64,000 nt of DNA from Candidatus Mcinerneyibacterium aminivorans (GCA_008086245.1 VSIX01000032.1:105547-169546), one strand, 5' to 3'. Positions 27,465 to 36,045 are shown, counted from the stretch's first letter. A program made the numbers and translations. Notes: generated by a model from the sequence alone, not told the origin.

Positions 27465-28052
27465 ATGATAAATAAGATAAAAAAGCTCATAAGCCAATTA
27501 AAAATGTTCCCTGGTGTGGGAGATAAAAGCGCCAAAAGAATGGTATATTTTCTTTTAAACCAGGGACCTGAAAAAATAGAGAAACTATCTGAAGAAATCA
27601 AAGATTTAAATAATATCAAGAAATGTAAAATCTGTGGTGTCTTTACAGAAGATGAATTTTGTAAATACTGCAGTTCAGATATTAGAAATGATAATATTAT
27701 CTGTGTAGTAGAAGATTTTAATGATGTTCAGGCAATAGAGGACACAGGAGTTTATAACGGCGTATTTCATATACTCGGAGGACATATCTCACCTGTAGAT
27801 GGAGTATTTCTTGATGATCTAAATATAGATTCTCTTTTTGATAGAATTGATGAAGATACTGATGAGATTATCATTGCAACTAATCCCAATTTAGAGGGAG
27901 AAGCCACAGCAAACTATCTGGTAGAGCAGCTTAAAAGCCATGATTTAAAAATAACTAAACTGGCAACCGGTCTTCCAATGGGTGGAGATTTAAGCATCCT
28001 AAATCAAAATACTATTAAAAATTCTCTAAAAAATCGATTTGATACCAAATAA
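27465..28052 (+). CDS. recR: Recombination protein RecR
   Basis: 195 residues from the ATG at 27465 (a TTG lies one codon upstream). It has a helix-hairpin-helix (MFPGVGDKSAKRMVYFLL), a C4 zinc finger (CKICG and CKYC), the Toprim segment CVVEDFNDVQAIEDTG with HILGGHISPVDG, and the Walker B-like ATNPNLEGEATA. RecR works with RecO/RecF to load RecA at gaps. It ends the dnaX-ybaB-recR operon; no strong ribosome site is seen, consistent with coupling. Confidence 0.95.
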   Translation: MINKIKKLISQLKMFPGVGDKSAKRMVYFLLNQGPEKIEKLSEEIKDLNNIKKCKICGVFTEDEFCKYCSSDIRNDNIICVVEDFNDVQAIEDTGVYNGVFHILGGHISPVDGVFLDDLNIDSLFDRIDEDTDEIIIATNPNLEGEATANYLVEQLKSHDLKITKLATGLPMGGDLSILNQNTIKNSLKNRFDTK

Positions 28053-28090
28053 TTTTCATATCGAAAAACTAATTACTAACTACGAATAAC

Positions 28091-28112
28091 TAAAATTGCG
28101 ATAGCAATTTTA
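28091..28112 (+). repeat. Palindrome TAAAATTGC-GATA-GCAATTTTA
   Basis: Perfect 9-bp stem with a 4-base loop, 39 bases after the recR stop and preceded by the words ACTAATTACTAACTAC. It may terminate recR transcription, but the T run is short. Same family as the other AAAAT-n-n-C palindromes. Confidence 0.6.
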
Positions 28113-28238
28113 AAATCTTCAAAGGGATAACATTCAAACTTTTTAAGCTGTACATTGCTTAAAAGATTTTTTTGTTGTTTTTCTTCAGAGGTATTACATT
28201 CAAGCTTTGTGCTCTGTACGTTGTTCCGATGTGCATTG

Positions 28239-28260
28239 AAAAATTGCGTCAGCAATTTTA
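28239..28260 (+). repeat. Palindrome AAAATTGC-GTCA-GCAATTTT
   Basis: Perfect 8-bp stem with a 4-base loop in the middle of the recR-kdsA gap. The stem is the same as in the 28091 copy but the loop differs, and the flanks are different. Confidence 0.6.
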
Positions 28261-28348
28261 TCCTGCTTTGGAAGTACATTTAAATATTTCCTTCAGAAAA
28301 ATTGCATACAACTATTAACTATTCAATAATTCCCTTTGACTATTTACT

Positions 28349-28370
28349 AAAAATCACGATAGAGATTTTA
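28349..28370 (+). repeat. Palindrome AAAATCAC-GATA-GAGATTTT (one mismatch)
   Basis: Eight-position stem with one A-A mismatch and a 4-base loop, following the words GACTATTTACT. It is separated from the next palindrome by an array of ACTTAAACTT/ACTTAGACTT words. Confidence 0.5.
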
Positions 28371-28395
28371 CTTAAACTTTAACTTAGACTTGGAC

Positions 28396-28416
28396 TAAAA
28401 TCTCGAAGAGATTTTA
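28396..28416 (+). repeat. Palindrome TAAAATCTC-GAA-GAGATTTTA before the kdsA promoter
   Basis: Perfect 9-bp stem with a 3-base loop. It ends 7 bases before the -35 box of the kdsA promoter. The array and hairpin together are closely matched at 35925-35971 in front of another promoter. Confidence 0.65.
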
Positions 28417-28423
28417 TACCCCA

Positions 28424-28452
28424 TTGACATATTTTAAAGAATGTGGTATTAT
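28424..28452 (+). promoter_or_regulatory. Promoter of the kdsA-kdsD-kdsC operon
   Basis: A consensus TTGACA (28424-28429), a 17-base spacer and TATTAT (28447-28452), with TGG before the -10 giving an extended element. The start should be near 28459, giving a leader of about 41 bases to the kdsA ATG. This is one of the strongest promoters in the window by eye. Confidence 0.85.
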
Positions 28453-28499
28453 TTTCTTGCAAATTAAAGTCACGCAATTACTTTGAAAGAGGTGTTTTT

Positions 28500-29324
28500 A
28501 TGGAAATTAAATTAAAAAATTACAATATCTCCAACGATAATAAATTTTTTCTTATTGGCGGTCCGTGTGTTATTGAAGATGAAAAAATGATAATGGAAAC
28601 TGCCGAAAAACTGAAGAAAATTACCGAAGAACTGGATATATTTTTTGTTTTTAAAAGCTCATATGATAAAGCGAACAGGTCATCAATTAAAAGTTTCAGG
28701 GGACCTGGAATTAATAAAGGATTGAAAATACTGGAAAAGGTTAAAAATCAACTTGATTTACCCATTTTAACCGATGTGCATTCTCCACAGCAGGCAAAAA
28801 TAGCTTCTGATGTAGTTGACATTATTCAAATTCCAGCATTTTTATCCAGACAAACTGACCTTGTCGTTGAGGCTGCTAAAACCGGTAAGATTGTAAATAT
28901 AAAAAAAGGGCAGTTTTTAGCTCCATGGGATATGGAAAAGGTTTTAAATAAAGCTTTAGCCAGCGGTACTAAAAATGTTATTCTTACCGAAAGAGGAGCC
29001 TGCTTTGGATACAACAATCTTATTTCTGATATGACGGCTCTTGAAGTTATGAAAAATTTTGGTTACCCTGTAGTTTTTGATGCTACCCACAGTGTACAAA
29101 AGCCAGGTGGTTTGGGAGATAGAACCGGTGGAAATAGAGAATTTGTATATCCACTTGCTAAATCAGCTTTAAGCATAGGAATTTCTGGTTTATTTATGGA
29201 AATTCATCCCGAACCTAAAAAAGCAAAATCTGATGGACCTAATATGGTTAGACTTGATGATGTTAAAGAGATGTTGAATAATTTAAAAAAGTTGGATAAT
29301 CTTATAAAAGAGGAAAAAATATGA
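28500..29324 (+). CDS. kdsA: 3-deoxy-8-phosphooctulonate synthase
   Basis: 274 residues from the ATG at 28500 with GAAAGAGGTG upstream; a GTG at 28443 lies inside the promoter and cannot be the start. Motifs: IGGPCVIED, FKSSYDKANRSS, FRGPGI, PILTDVHSP, FLSRQTDL, NIKKGQFLAPWDM, DATHSVQKPGG and FMEIHPEP. It condenses PEP with arabinose 5-phosphate. Cys23 in GGPCVIE is the ligand that marks the metal-dependent class (Aquifex type), unlike E. coli, which has Asn there. It overlaps kdsD by 4 bases. Confidence 0.95.
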   Translation: MEIKLKNYNISNDNKFFLIGGPCVIEDEKMIMETAEKLKKITEELDIFFVFKSSYDKANRSSIKSFRGPGINKGLKILEKVKNQLDLPILTDVHSPQQAKIASDVVDIIQIPAFLSRQTDLVVEAAKTGKIVNIKKGQFLAPWDMEKVLNKALASGTKNVILTERGACFGYNNLISDMTALEVMKNFGYPVVFDATHSVQKPGGLGDRTGGNREFVYPLAKSALSIGISGLFMEIHPEPKKAKSDGPNMVRLDDVKEMLNNLKKLDNLIKEEKI

Positions 29325-30277
29325 AAGAAATTGCAAGAGAAGTACTTGATATTGAATTAAGAGAATTAAAAAGATTATATGATAGAATTGATGATAATTT
29401 CATAAAAGTTGTTAACACAATCAAAAATATAGACGGAAGTGTTGTTGTAACAGGAATGGGGAAATCCGGTCTTGTTGGAAGAAAGATTTCAGCAACACTT
29501 GCCAGTACAGGTACTCCTTCTTTCTTTTTACACCCTGCAGAAGCGTCTCATGGAGATCTGGGAATGGTACGAAAAGAAGACCTCGTTCTTGCTATATCAA
29601 ACAGCGGGGAAACTGAAGAACTAGTGGGAATACTGCCGGTATTAAAGAGAATGGGAGTTAAAATAATAGCGATGACGGGAAATAAGGATTCTGAACTTGC
29701 AAGATACAGTGACCTGGTAATTGATATCTCTGTGAAAGAAGAGGCTTGCCCCCTGGATTTAGCCCCTACAGCGTCAACATCCACAACACTTGTTATGGGA
29801 GATATGCTGGCAATAACCTTGCTGAAAATGAAAGGTTTCAAAGAAGAGGATTTCGCTTTATATCACCCTGGGGGAACCCTTGGAAAAAAATTATTATTAA
29901 AAGTTGAGGATTTAATGCATACCGGTAAAGAAATTCCTAAGGTTAAAGCAGAAACACTTTTAAAAGATGCTATTTATGAGATTATGACTAAAGGTTTTGG
30001 AGTTACTACTGTTGTTAATGATAAAAATCAGCTTCTGGGTATATTTACAGATGGTGATTTTAAAAGAACATTTGCGGAGTATGGAGAGATGAATGAGTTG
30101 AAAATGAAAGAGGTTATGACGGAAAATCCAAAAACGATAGGAAAAGATAGAATGGCAGAATATGCTTTGAAAATTATGGAGGATAATCAAATTACCTCTC
30201 TGGTAGTTCTTGATGAAGATAAAAAAGTTGAAGGGTTAATTCATATGCACGATTTATTAAAGGCTGGGGTAGTATGA
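29321..30277 (+). CDS. kdsD: Arabinose 5-phosphate isomerase
   Basis: 318 residues. An SIS sugar-isomerase domain (about 30-190) has VVTGMGKSGLVGRKISATLASTGTPS, HPAEASHGDLG and AISNSGETEEL, with the segment HPGGTLGKKLL at its end. Two CBS domains follow (about 200-318). KdsD converts ribulose 5-phosphate to arabinose 5-phosphate, the substrate for KdsA. The CBS pair may sense nucleotides. The start overlaps the kdsA stop and the stop overlaps kdsC (ATGA both times). Confidence 0.95.
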   Translation: MKEIAREVLDIELRELKRLYDRIDDNFIKVVNTIKNIDGSVVVTGMGKSGLVGRKISATLASTGTPSFFLHPAEASHGDLGMVRKEDLVLAISNSGETEELVGILPVLKRMGVKIIAMTGNKDSELARYSDLVIDISVKEEACPLDLAPTASTSTTLVMGDMLAITLLKMKGFKEEDFALYHPGGTLGKKLLLKVEDLMHTGKEIPKVKAETLLKDAIYEIMTKGFGVTTVVNDKNQLLGIFTDGDFKRTFAEYGEMNELKMKEVMTENPKTIGKDRMAEYALKIMEDNQITSLVVLDEDKKVEGLIHMHDLLKAGVV

Positions 30278-30786
30278 GTTTTGAAGATGCATTAAAAAAA
30301 TTAAAAATGGTATTGTTCGATGTAGATGGAGTTCTTACAGACGGTAGATTATATCTGCATGAAGATGGATATGAATTAAAAAGCTTTAATGCCCGCGATG
30401 GACTTGGAATGAAGATGCTTATGGATAATGGAATAGTTTGTGGAATTATTAGCGGAAGAGATGCTAAAACTGTAGACATTCGAATGAGAGAACTTGGGAT
30501 AACTGAAGTTCATCAGGGAATATCAGATAAAATTGCAGTTTATGAACAGCTTAAAGAAAAGTACGGTTTTGACGACAAAGAAATTGCTTTTGTTGGAGAT
30601 GATGTTCCAGAAATAAAAATATTTAAAAGAGTAGGGGTTGCATTTGCAGTTAAAAATGCTCATGAGTTAGCTAGAAACTATGCTGATTATGTTACAAATA
30701 ATAACGGTGGGATGGGTGCTGTCAGAGAAGTCTGTGATCTTATCTTAAAATCCAGGGGAAAAGAACCTTACGTACCGAAAAAATAA
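30274..30786 (+). CDS. kdsC: 3-deoxy-D-manno-octulosonate 8-phosphate phosphatase
   Basis: 170 residues of the capless HAD family. Catalytic motif FDVDGVLTDG, then NARDGLGMKML, ISGRDAKTVDIRM, HQGISDK and the metal-binding GDDVPEI. It removes phosphate from KDO 8-phosphate. With kdsA and kdsD it completes KDO synthesis from ribulose 5-phosphate; the CMP-KDO synthetase kdsB is not in this window. It ends the operon 63 bases before valS. Confidence 0.94.
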   Translation: MSFEDALKKLKMVLFDVDGVLTDGRLYLHEDGYELKSFNARDGLGMKMLMDNGIVCGIISGRDAKTVDIRMRELGITEVHQGISDKIAVYEQLKEKYGFDDKEIAFVGDDVPEIKIFKRVGVAFAVKNAHELARNYADYVTNNNGGMGAVREVCDLILKSRGKEPYVPKK

Positions 30787-30849
30787 TTTTAAAATTAGTA
30801 TAAAATTCTAAATTATATAAAACATTTTTAAATAATAAAGGAGGATTAT

Positions 30850-33291
30850 ATGGCGAAGCTGCCAAAGTATTACGGCGGGAAAGAGACAGAAAAAAAGTGG
30901 CAAAATTTTTGGGAAGAAGAGGGAATTTTTAAATATGATGAAAATTCTGACAAACCTGTATTTTCAATAGACACTCCGCCACCTACGGTTTCGGGGAGTT
31001 TACATATAGGTCATGTATTTTCCTATACACAGGCTGAAATTATTGCCCGTTTTTATAGAATGAATGGATACAATGTTTTTTATCCATTTGGATTTGATGA
31101 TAACGGATTGCCAACAGAAAGACTGGTTGAAAGAGAAAAGGGTATTAAACCCAGAGATATTGAAAGAGAAAAATTTAACGATATATGTCTTGAAGTGTCA
31201 GAAAACGTGGAAAACGATTTTAAAGAACTGTGGCAGAGCCTGGGATTTTCAACAGATTGGGATCAGCTCTATCTTACAATAGATGAGCGTTCCAGAAGAA
31301 TTTCCCAGAGATCATTTCTGGATTTATATGAAAAAGGTTATATTTATAAAAAGGAAAGCCCTGCTCTATACTGTCCAAACTGTAAAACAACAGTTGCACA
31401 GGCAGGAACAGAGAGCAAAACAAGCCCATCAAAATTTGTAGATCTGAAGTTTGAACTTGAAAATGGAGATGATTTAATAATTTCAACAACAAGACCGGAA
31501 TTATTACCTGCACTTGTTGCAGTATTTGTTCATCCGGAAGATGAAAAGTATTCAGATCTTATCGGTTCAAAGATTAATCCCCCTCTATTTGACCTTGAGG
31601 TGGAAATTAAGGCGGATCCAAAGGTGGATATGGAAAAAGGTACTGGTGCAGTTATGTGCTGTACTTTTGGGGATACTACTGATGTTGAGTGGTTTAAAGA
31701 GCATAATTTGGCATTGAGACAGGTAATTGATGAAAACGGTAGAATGAATGGGCTTGCAGGCAAGTATGAAAATTTGACAATAAAAGAAGCAAGAGAACAG
31801 ATAATAAAAGATTTAGATAAAGAAGGCTATATTACCGGGACAAGAAAGATTGAACATCCGGTTAATGTTCACGATAGATGTGAACACGAAATCGAATATA
31901 TTGTAAAGAGTCAGTGGTTTATAAATATTATGGATCATAAGGAAGAAATTAAAAAGCAGGGTGAAAAAATAAACTGGTATCCTGAATTCATGAAGCAGAG
32001 ATATACAAACTGGGTAGAAAATCTAAAATGGGACTGGTGTATTTCAAGGCAGAGATATTTTGGAGTGCCTTTTCCTCTATGGTACTGCAGTGATTGTGAA
32101 GAGGTTATTCTTGCAGATGATGAAGATTTGCCTGTAAATCCTTTAAAAGATGAACCAAACAAAACCTGCCCAAAATGTGGATCAAATGATTTTGTGCCGG
32201 AGAATGATGTGCTGGATACATGGGCTACTTCTTCTGTTACACCTCAGATAAATGCTAGATGGGGTGAAAATGATGATAGAATGGAAGATATTTTTCCCAT
32301 GAATTTGAGACCACAGGCCCACGATATAATTCGTACATGGGCTTTTTATACCATTGTTAAATCATTTTATCATCATGAGGAAATTCCGTGGAAAAATGCC
32401 ATGATTTCAGGTCATGTTTTAGCAGGAAAAGGATCAAAAATTTCTAAATCAAAGGATAATGCTCCTTCATCACCTCAGGAACTTATTGATAAATATTCGG
32501 CGGATCCTGTAAGATACTGGACGGCCGGAGCAAGACTCGGAAGAGATGCAGAGTATTCTACTGAAGTTATTGAAGATGGGAGAAAATTAATTAATAAAAT
32601 CTGGAATGCAATTAAATTTTCAATTATGAATCTTGATGATTTTGATAAAAAACAGGAGGGGCCGAAAAACATAATTGATAAGTGGATTCTTCATAGATTA
32701 ACCGAAACTATAAAAAAAGCTACAAATTATCTGGAGGATTATGAATTTGGACTTGCCCTTAGTACGATAGAAGATTTCTTCTGGGGAGAGTTCTGTGATA
32801 ATTATATAGAGTTAAGCAAGCAGGTATTTTTTAGAGGAGAAGAGGATGAACAGCTGGGAACACAGAAGGTATTATATAGAGTTGCATATGATATTTTGAA
32901 AATGTTTTCTCCATACCTGCCGCATTTAACTGAAGATCTTTATCAGAGATTTTTCAGCGATTTTGAAGATGAAATATCAATTCATATCGCGGATTGGCCC
33001 GAAGCCAACGAGGATTGTATAAATAAAGAGATTAATTATGAAATGGAAAAAATTCTCGAGTTTGTAGAACTGATTAGAAAGTCAAAGTCCGAAAACAATC
33101 TATCGCTTAGACATCCTATAGATAAAATTTCCTATGAATGTGATTATGAAAAAGTAGATATAAGTAAAGCAATGAAGCAGATTTCATTTTTATTATGGAT
33201 AGATAAAGTGGAAGATGATTTCGAACCCGATTATACTGCAGAATCTGAAAACGGTAAGTTGAGAATCAAAATTAAATGGGGTGAAAAGTAA
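30850..33291 (+). CDS. valS: Valine--tRNA ligase, compact type
   Basis: 813 residues. HIGH box SGSLHIGHVFSY, synthetase core FGFDDNGLPTERLVE, editing domain with TTRPELLPA, the tryptophan-rich WDWCISRQRYFG, and KMSKS variant GSKISKSKDN. The wording FDDNGLPTERL and the absence of the C-terminal coiled-coil tRNA arm (E. coli ValS has over 930 residues) match the archaeal-like second ValS subfamily found in some bacteria. Two Cys pairs (CPNC and CPKCG) suggest bound zinc. AAAGGAGG gives a strong start. The helicase gene follows after 9 bases. Confidence 0.95.
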   Translation: MAKLPKYYGGKETEKKWQNFWEEEGIFKYDENSDKPVFSIDTPPPTVSGSLHIGHVFSYTQAEIIARFYRMNGYNVFYPFGFDDNGLPTERLVEREKGIKPRDIEREKFNDICLEVSENVENDFKELWQSLGFSTDWDQLYLTIDERSRRISQRSFLDLYEKGYIYKKESPALYCPNCKTTVAQAGTESKTSPSKFVDLKFELENGDDLIISTTRPELLPALVAVFVHPEDEKYSDLIGSKINPPLFDLEVEIKADPKVDMEKGTGAVMCCTFGDTTDVEWFKEHNLALRQVIDENGRMNGLAGKYENLTIKEAREQIIKDLDKEGYITGTRKIEHPVNVHDRCEHEIEYIVKSQWFINIMDHKEEIKKQGEKINWYPEFMKQRYTNWVENLKWDWCISRQRYFGVPFPLWYCSDCEEVILADDEDLPVNPLKDEPNKTCPKCGSNDFVPENDVLDTWATSSVTPQINARWGENDDRMEDIFPMNLRPQAHDIIRTWAFYTIVKSFYHHEEIPWKNAMISGHVLAGKGSKISKSKDNAPSSPQELIDKYSADPVRYWTAGARLGRDAEYSTEVIEDGRKLINKIWNAIKFSIMNLDDFDKKQEGPKNIIDKWILHRLTETIKKATNYLEDYEFGLALSTIEDFFWGEFCDNYIELSKQVFFRGEEDEQLGTQKVLYRVAYDILKMFSPYLPHLTEDLYQRFFSDFEDEISIHIADWPEANEDCINKEINYEMEKILEFVELIRKSKSENNLSLRHPIDKISYECDYEKVDISKAMKQISFLLWIDKVEDDFEPDYTAESENGKLRIKIKWGEK

Positions 33292-33300
33292 ATTCTATAG

Positions 33301-35610
33301 ATGAATAATTTCTTTAAAAATAAAAATAAAAGGGCTCTTCTTGAAGATATCAGGAAGGAGTCCTTTTATAAGAATTTTAAACGAATGGAAGAAATCGAGA
33401 AAAAGGAGGCTAATTTTAAGCCTATTCCCGAATTTCTCGATAATAAATTAATAAATTATCTAAAGTCAAAAGGAATTGATAGTCTTTATTCACACCAGTA
33501 CGATGCGATAAATAAGATTAATAACGATGAAAATGTAGTAGTTGTTACCCCAACAGCAAGCGGTAAAACAATGTGTTATAACCTTCCCGTTTTCAATGAG
33601 TTATTAAAAGAAAAGGGAAGCAGAGCCTTATATCTTTTTCCCACAAAAGCTCTATCACAGGATCAACTTTCAGAGATACAGGATATCAACGATTCTTTAG
33701 AAGAGGTTATTAAGTGCTATACTTTTGATGGAGATACACCATCACAGGTAAGAAAAATTGTAAAGGAAGCAGGGGATATCGTAGTAACTAATCCCGATAT
33801 GCTGCATCAGGGGATACTTCCGAATCATACAAAATGGGTTAATCTTTTTGAAAGTTTAAAATATGTAGTAATTGATGAAATGCACCAGTATAAAGGTGTA
33901 TTTGGAAGCCATGTTGCTAATGTTTTAAGGAGATTAAAAAGAATAACAGAGTTTTACGGTACCGATATTCAGTTTATATTTACTTCTGCTACAATTGCCA
34001 ATCCGGTGGAGCTTGCAGAGAAATTAACCGGGGAAGATGTTTCACTCGTAAGAGAAAACGGTGCTCCTTCGAGAAAAAAATATTTTATGGTTTATGATCC
34101 ACCTGTAATTGATGAAAATATCGGTATAAGAAGATCTTCTTTAAAGGAAGCAGTACGGATTGCAAAATTTTTACTCAAATACGATTTAAAGGGTATAGTT
34201 TTTTTAAGAAGCAGAATCAAGGTTGAACTATTTTTATCATATATGAGAAAATATGCTAAAAAGTTAAGAATTCCTCTGAAAAAAATTGCTTCCTATAGAG
34301 GTGGGTATCTTCCAGGTGAAAGAAGAAAAATCGAACGCAAGCTTAAAAATGATGAAATTTCTCTAATAGCGAGTACCAATGCTCTGGAACTTGGAATCGA
34401 TATTGGGAGCCTGAATTTTTCAATTACTGTCGGTTACCCGGGAAGTATATCTTCGGTATGGCAGCAGGCCGGCAGAGCCGGAAGGCAGGATAATGAAGCA
34501 TTTTCTTTATTTGTATGCACAGCAGCCCCTATAGATCAGTACATTGCAAAAAATCCAAAATTTCTATTCGAAGAAACGGTTGAAAAAGGGATAATTGATC
34601 CGAATAATCATTATATACTTACTTCCCATCTTAAATGTGCGGCTTTCGAACTTAATTTCAAAGGTGATGAGACTTTCGGTCTTCCCGAAACTCAGGAGAT
34701 ACTTAAGTTCATGGAAGAGGAGAATGTGGTAAAATATAAAAATGGAAAGTGGTACTGGACCGATGATGTATATCCTGCACAGGATATAAGCTTGAGAAGT
34801 GCAGCGATGGATAATTTTGTTATAGTTGATAAGACAGACGATAAACATCAGGTTATAGGGGAAGTTGATTTTTTTAGCGCTTCTACGACAATTTATGAAA
34901 AGGCTATTTATCTTCATAGGGGCACCCAGTATGAAGTTCAAAAACTTGACTGGGAAAATAGAAAAGCCTATGTAAAGGAAGTTCAGGTTAATTACTATAC
35001 CGATGCTGAAACAAAGGTTGATATTAAGATACTTGATAAAATCGATAGCAGAAAAGATTTTATTGAATATGGCGAGATAAATGCTACAACGATTCCAACT
35101 ATCTATAAAAAAATCAAATTTTTCACACACGAAAATCTTGGCTGGGGAGAAATAAAACTTCCCGAAATAGAGATGAATACAACTTCTGTATGGTTTAATA
35201 TTGATGAAAAATTAATTGATGAAATGAAAATAAGTAAAAATGTTTTTGGGATGGTTCTCGGCGGACTGGCGTATCTTTTAAGAAATTTAATTCCACTATA
35301 TGTTATGTGTGATGTAAACGATATCAAGGTAATATCAAAGATAAAGGATCCAAATTTTGATGCTCCGACACTTTATATATACGATAATTATCCCGGAGGA
35401 ATCGGATTAAGTGAGAAAATGCTTGAGGATTACAGTACGGTTTTAAATGATGCCTATGATTATATAAAACAGTGTGAGTGCAAGGAGGGCTGCCCGTCAT
35501 GTATAGGACCTGTTGAGGTATCTGCAAATAGCGTTTCCGCTTCAAATATCAATCTAAAGAAAAAAGTAAAAAATGTTCTGGAATATCTGATTTTCAAGGC
35601 TCTGGTGTAA
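33301..35610 (+). CDS. DEXH-box helicase with DUF1998 domain, MrfA/YprA type
   Basis: 769 residues. Superfamily 2 motifs in order: TPTASGKT (I), FPTKALSQDQ (Ia), TNPDMLHQ, IDEMHQYKG (II), FTSATIANP (III), FLRSRIKVE (IV), STNALELGIDIG (V) and WQQAGRAGRQ (VI). The C-terminal DUF1998 region has YDNYPGGIGLSEKM and the four-Cys cluster CECKEGCPSC. Bacillus MrfA is a 3' to 5' helicase that repairs mitomycin damage with the nuclease MrfB; no MrfB-like gene is adjacent. The ribosome site is weak. Confidence 0.9.
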   Translation: MNNFFKNKNKRALLEDIRKESFYKNFKRMEEIEKKEANFKPIPEFLDNKLINYLKSKGIDSLYSHQYDAINKINNDENVVVVTPTASGKTMCYNLPVFNELLKEKGSRALYLFPTKALSQDQLSEIQDINDSLEEVIKCYTFDGDTPSQVRKIVKEAGDIVVTNPDMLHQGILPNHTKWVNLFESLKYVVIDEMHQYKGVFGSHVANVLRRLKRITEFYGTDIQFIFTSATIANPVELAEKLTGEDVSLVRENGAPSRKKYFMVYDPPVIDENIGIRRSSLKEAVRIAKFLLKYDLKGIVFLRSRIKVELFLSYMRKYAKKLRIPLKKIASYRGGYLPGERRKIERKLKNDEISLIASTNALELGIDIGSLNFSITVGYPGSISSVWQQAGRAGRQDNEAFSLFVCTAAPIDQYIAKNPKFLFEETVEKGIIDPNNHYILTSHLKCAAFELNFKGDETFGLPETQEILKFMEEENVVKYKNGKWYWTDDVYPAQDISLRSAAMDNFVIVDKTDDKHQVIGEVDFFSASTTIYEKAIYLHRGTQYEVQKLDWENRKAYVKEVQVNYYTDAETKVDIKILDKIDSRKDFIEYGEINATTIPTIYKKIKFFTHENLGWGEIKLPEIEMNTTSVWFNIDEKLIDEMKISKNVFGMVLGGLAYLLRNLIPLYVMCDVNDIKVISKIKDPNFDAPTLYIYDNYPGGIGLSEKMLEDYSTVLNDAYDYIKQCECKEGCPSCIGPVEVSANSVSASNINLKKKVKNVLEYLIFKALV

Positions 35611-35678
35611 TCCTTATCAATTGCCACTTGAGATTGCCGCGCTCGTTTGGTTTAATTTGTGTTTGTGCTTGAGGTGTG

Positions 35679-35703
35679 AAAAAATTATTTCTGATAATTT
35701 TTT
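35679..35703 (+). terminator. AT-only hairpin downstream of the helicase gene
   Basis: AAAAAATTAT pairs perfectly with ATAATTTTTT around a TTCTG loop. It lies 68 bases after the helicase stop and ends in T residues, so it could end the valS-helicase transcript, although a stem without G-C pairs is weak. Confidence 0.4.
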
Positions 35704-35922
35704 GGTTAAAGTATGAGTATAAATAAAAAATAAATATTAAAAGTAATTTAGAAGATTCCTGAACTAAGATTTGATAAAAGTAGTTCATATCCGTCAGGAA
35801 TTTCCATTACTTATTTTTAATTTTATAAAAATTCCGAATGAAGCGAACGAAGTGAGCAAAATCCCGGAATCATCTTATACTACATTTAAATCATTTCATT
35901 GAAGTAATTAGGTTTAAATTAT

Positions 35923-35971
35923 TACTTAAACTTGAGCTTTGACTTAGACTAAAAATCTCAAAGAGATTTTT
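35923..35971 (+). repeat. ACT-word array plus palindrome AAAAATCTC-AAA-GAGATTTTT
   Basis: The array TTACTTAAACTTGAGCTTTG and ACTTAGACT is followed directly by a perfect 9-bp stem (35951-35959 with 35963-35971). The order, words and stem nearly repeat those at 28368-28416. It ends 16 bases before the -35 box of the following gene. Confidence 0.65.
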
Positions 35972-35987
35972 TATATCCACTTTATCT

Positions 35988-36014
35988 TTGACTTTTTAAT
36001 CTAAATATTATAAA
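35988..36014 (+). promoter_or_regulatory. Probable promoter of the lipoprotein gene at 36046
   Basis: TTGACT (35988-35993) and TATAAA (36009-36014) are 15 bases apart. The leader to the ATG would be about 25 bases and contains GGAAAGGA. The short spacer lowers confidence. Confidence 0.45.
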
Positions 36015-36045
36015 ATTTATTAAATTAAAATGGAAAGGATGCAAT

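Larger units (their letters stand above)
28053..28423. other. Long intergenic region full of palindromes and degenerate repeats
   Basis: No convincing gene. It holds four palindromes (28091-28112, 28239-28260, 28349-28370, 28396-28416), ACT-rich words between them, and two diverged copies of a segment about 66 bases apart (beginning ACATTCAAAC near 28130 and ACATTCAAGC near 28196). A 67-codon open frame on the minus strand covers these repeats, has no ribosome site, and looks like translated repeat rather than protein. Confidence 0.7.
35611..36045. other. Intergenic region with hairpins and a shared repeat
   Basis: No supported gene in 435 bases. It holds an AT-rich hairpin at 35679-35703, a potential large stem at 35831-35870 (ATTCCG pairing with CGGAAT around GAATGAAGCGAACGAAGTGAGC-like sequence), and an array plus palindrome at 35923-35971 that matches the one before kdsA. 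A promoter for the next gene follows. Confidence 0.65.

Noticed and set aside
28076..28279. 67-codon open frame on the minus strand in the recR-kdsA gap
   Set aside because: It covers palindromes and degenerate repeats, lacks a ribosome site, and its translation contains the two diverged repeat copies; it reads like translated non-coding repeat.
28443..28499. GTG start extending kdsA upstream
   Set aside because: It lies within the -10 region of a near-consensus promoter, so the codon would not be transcribed.
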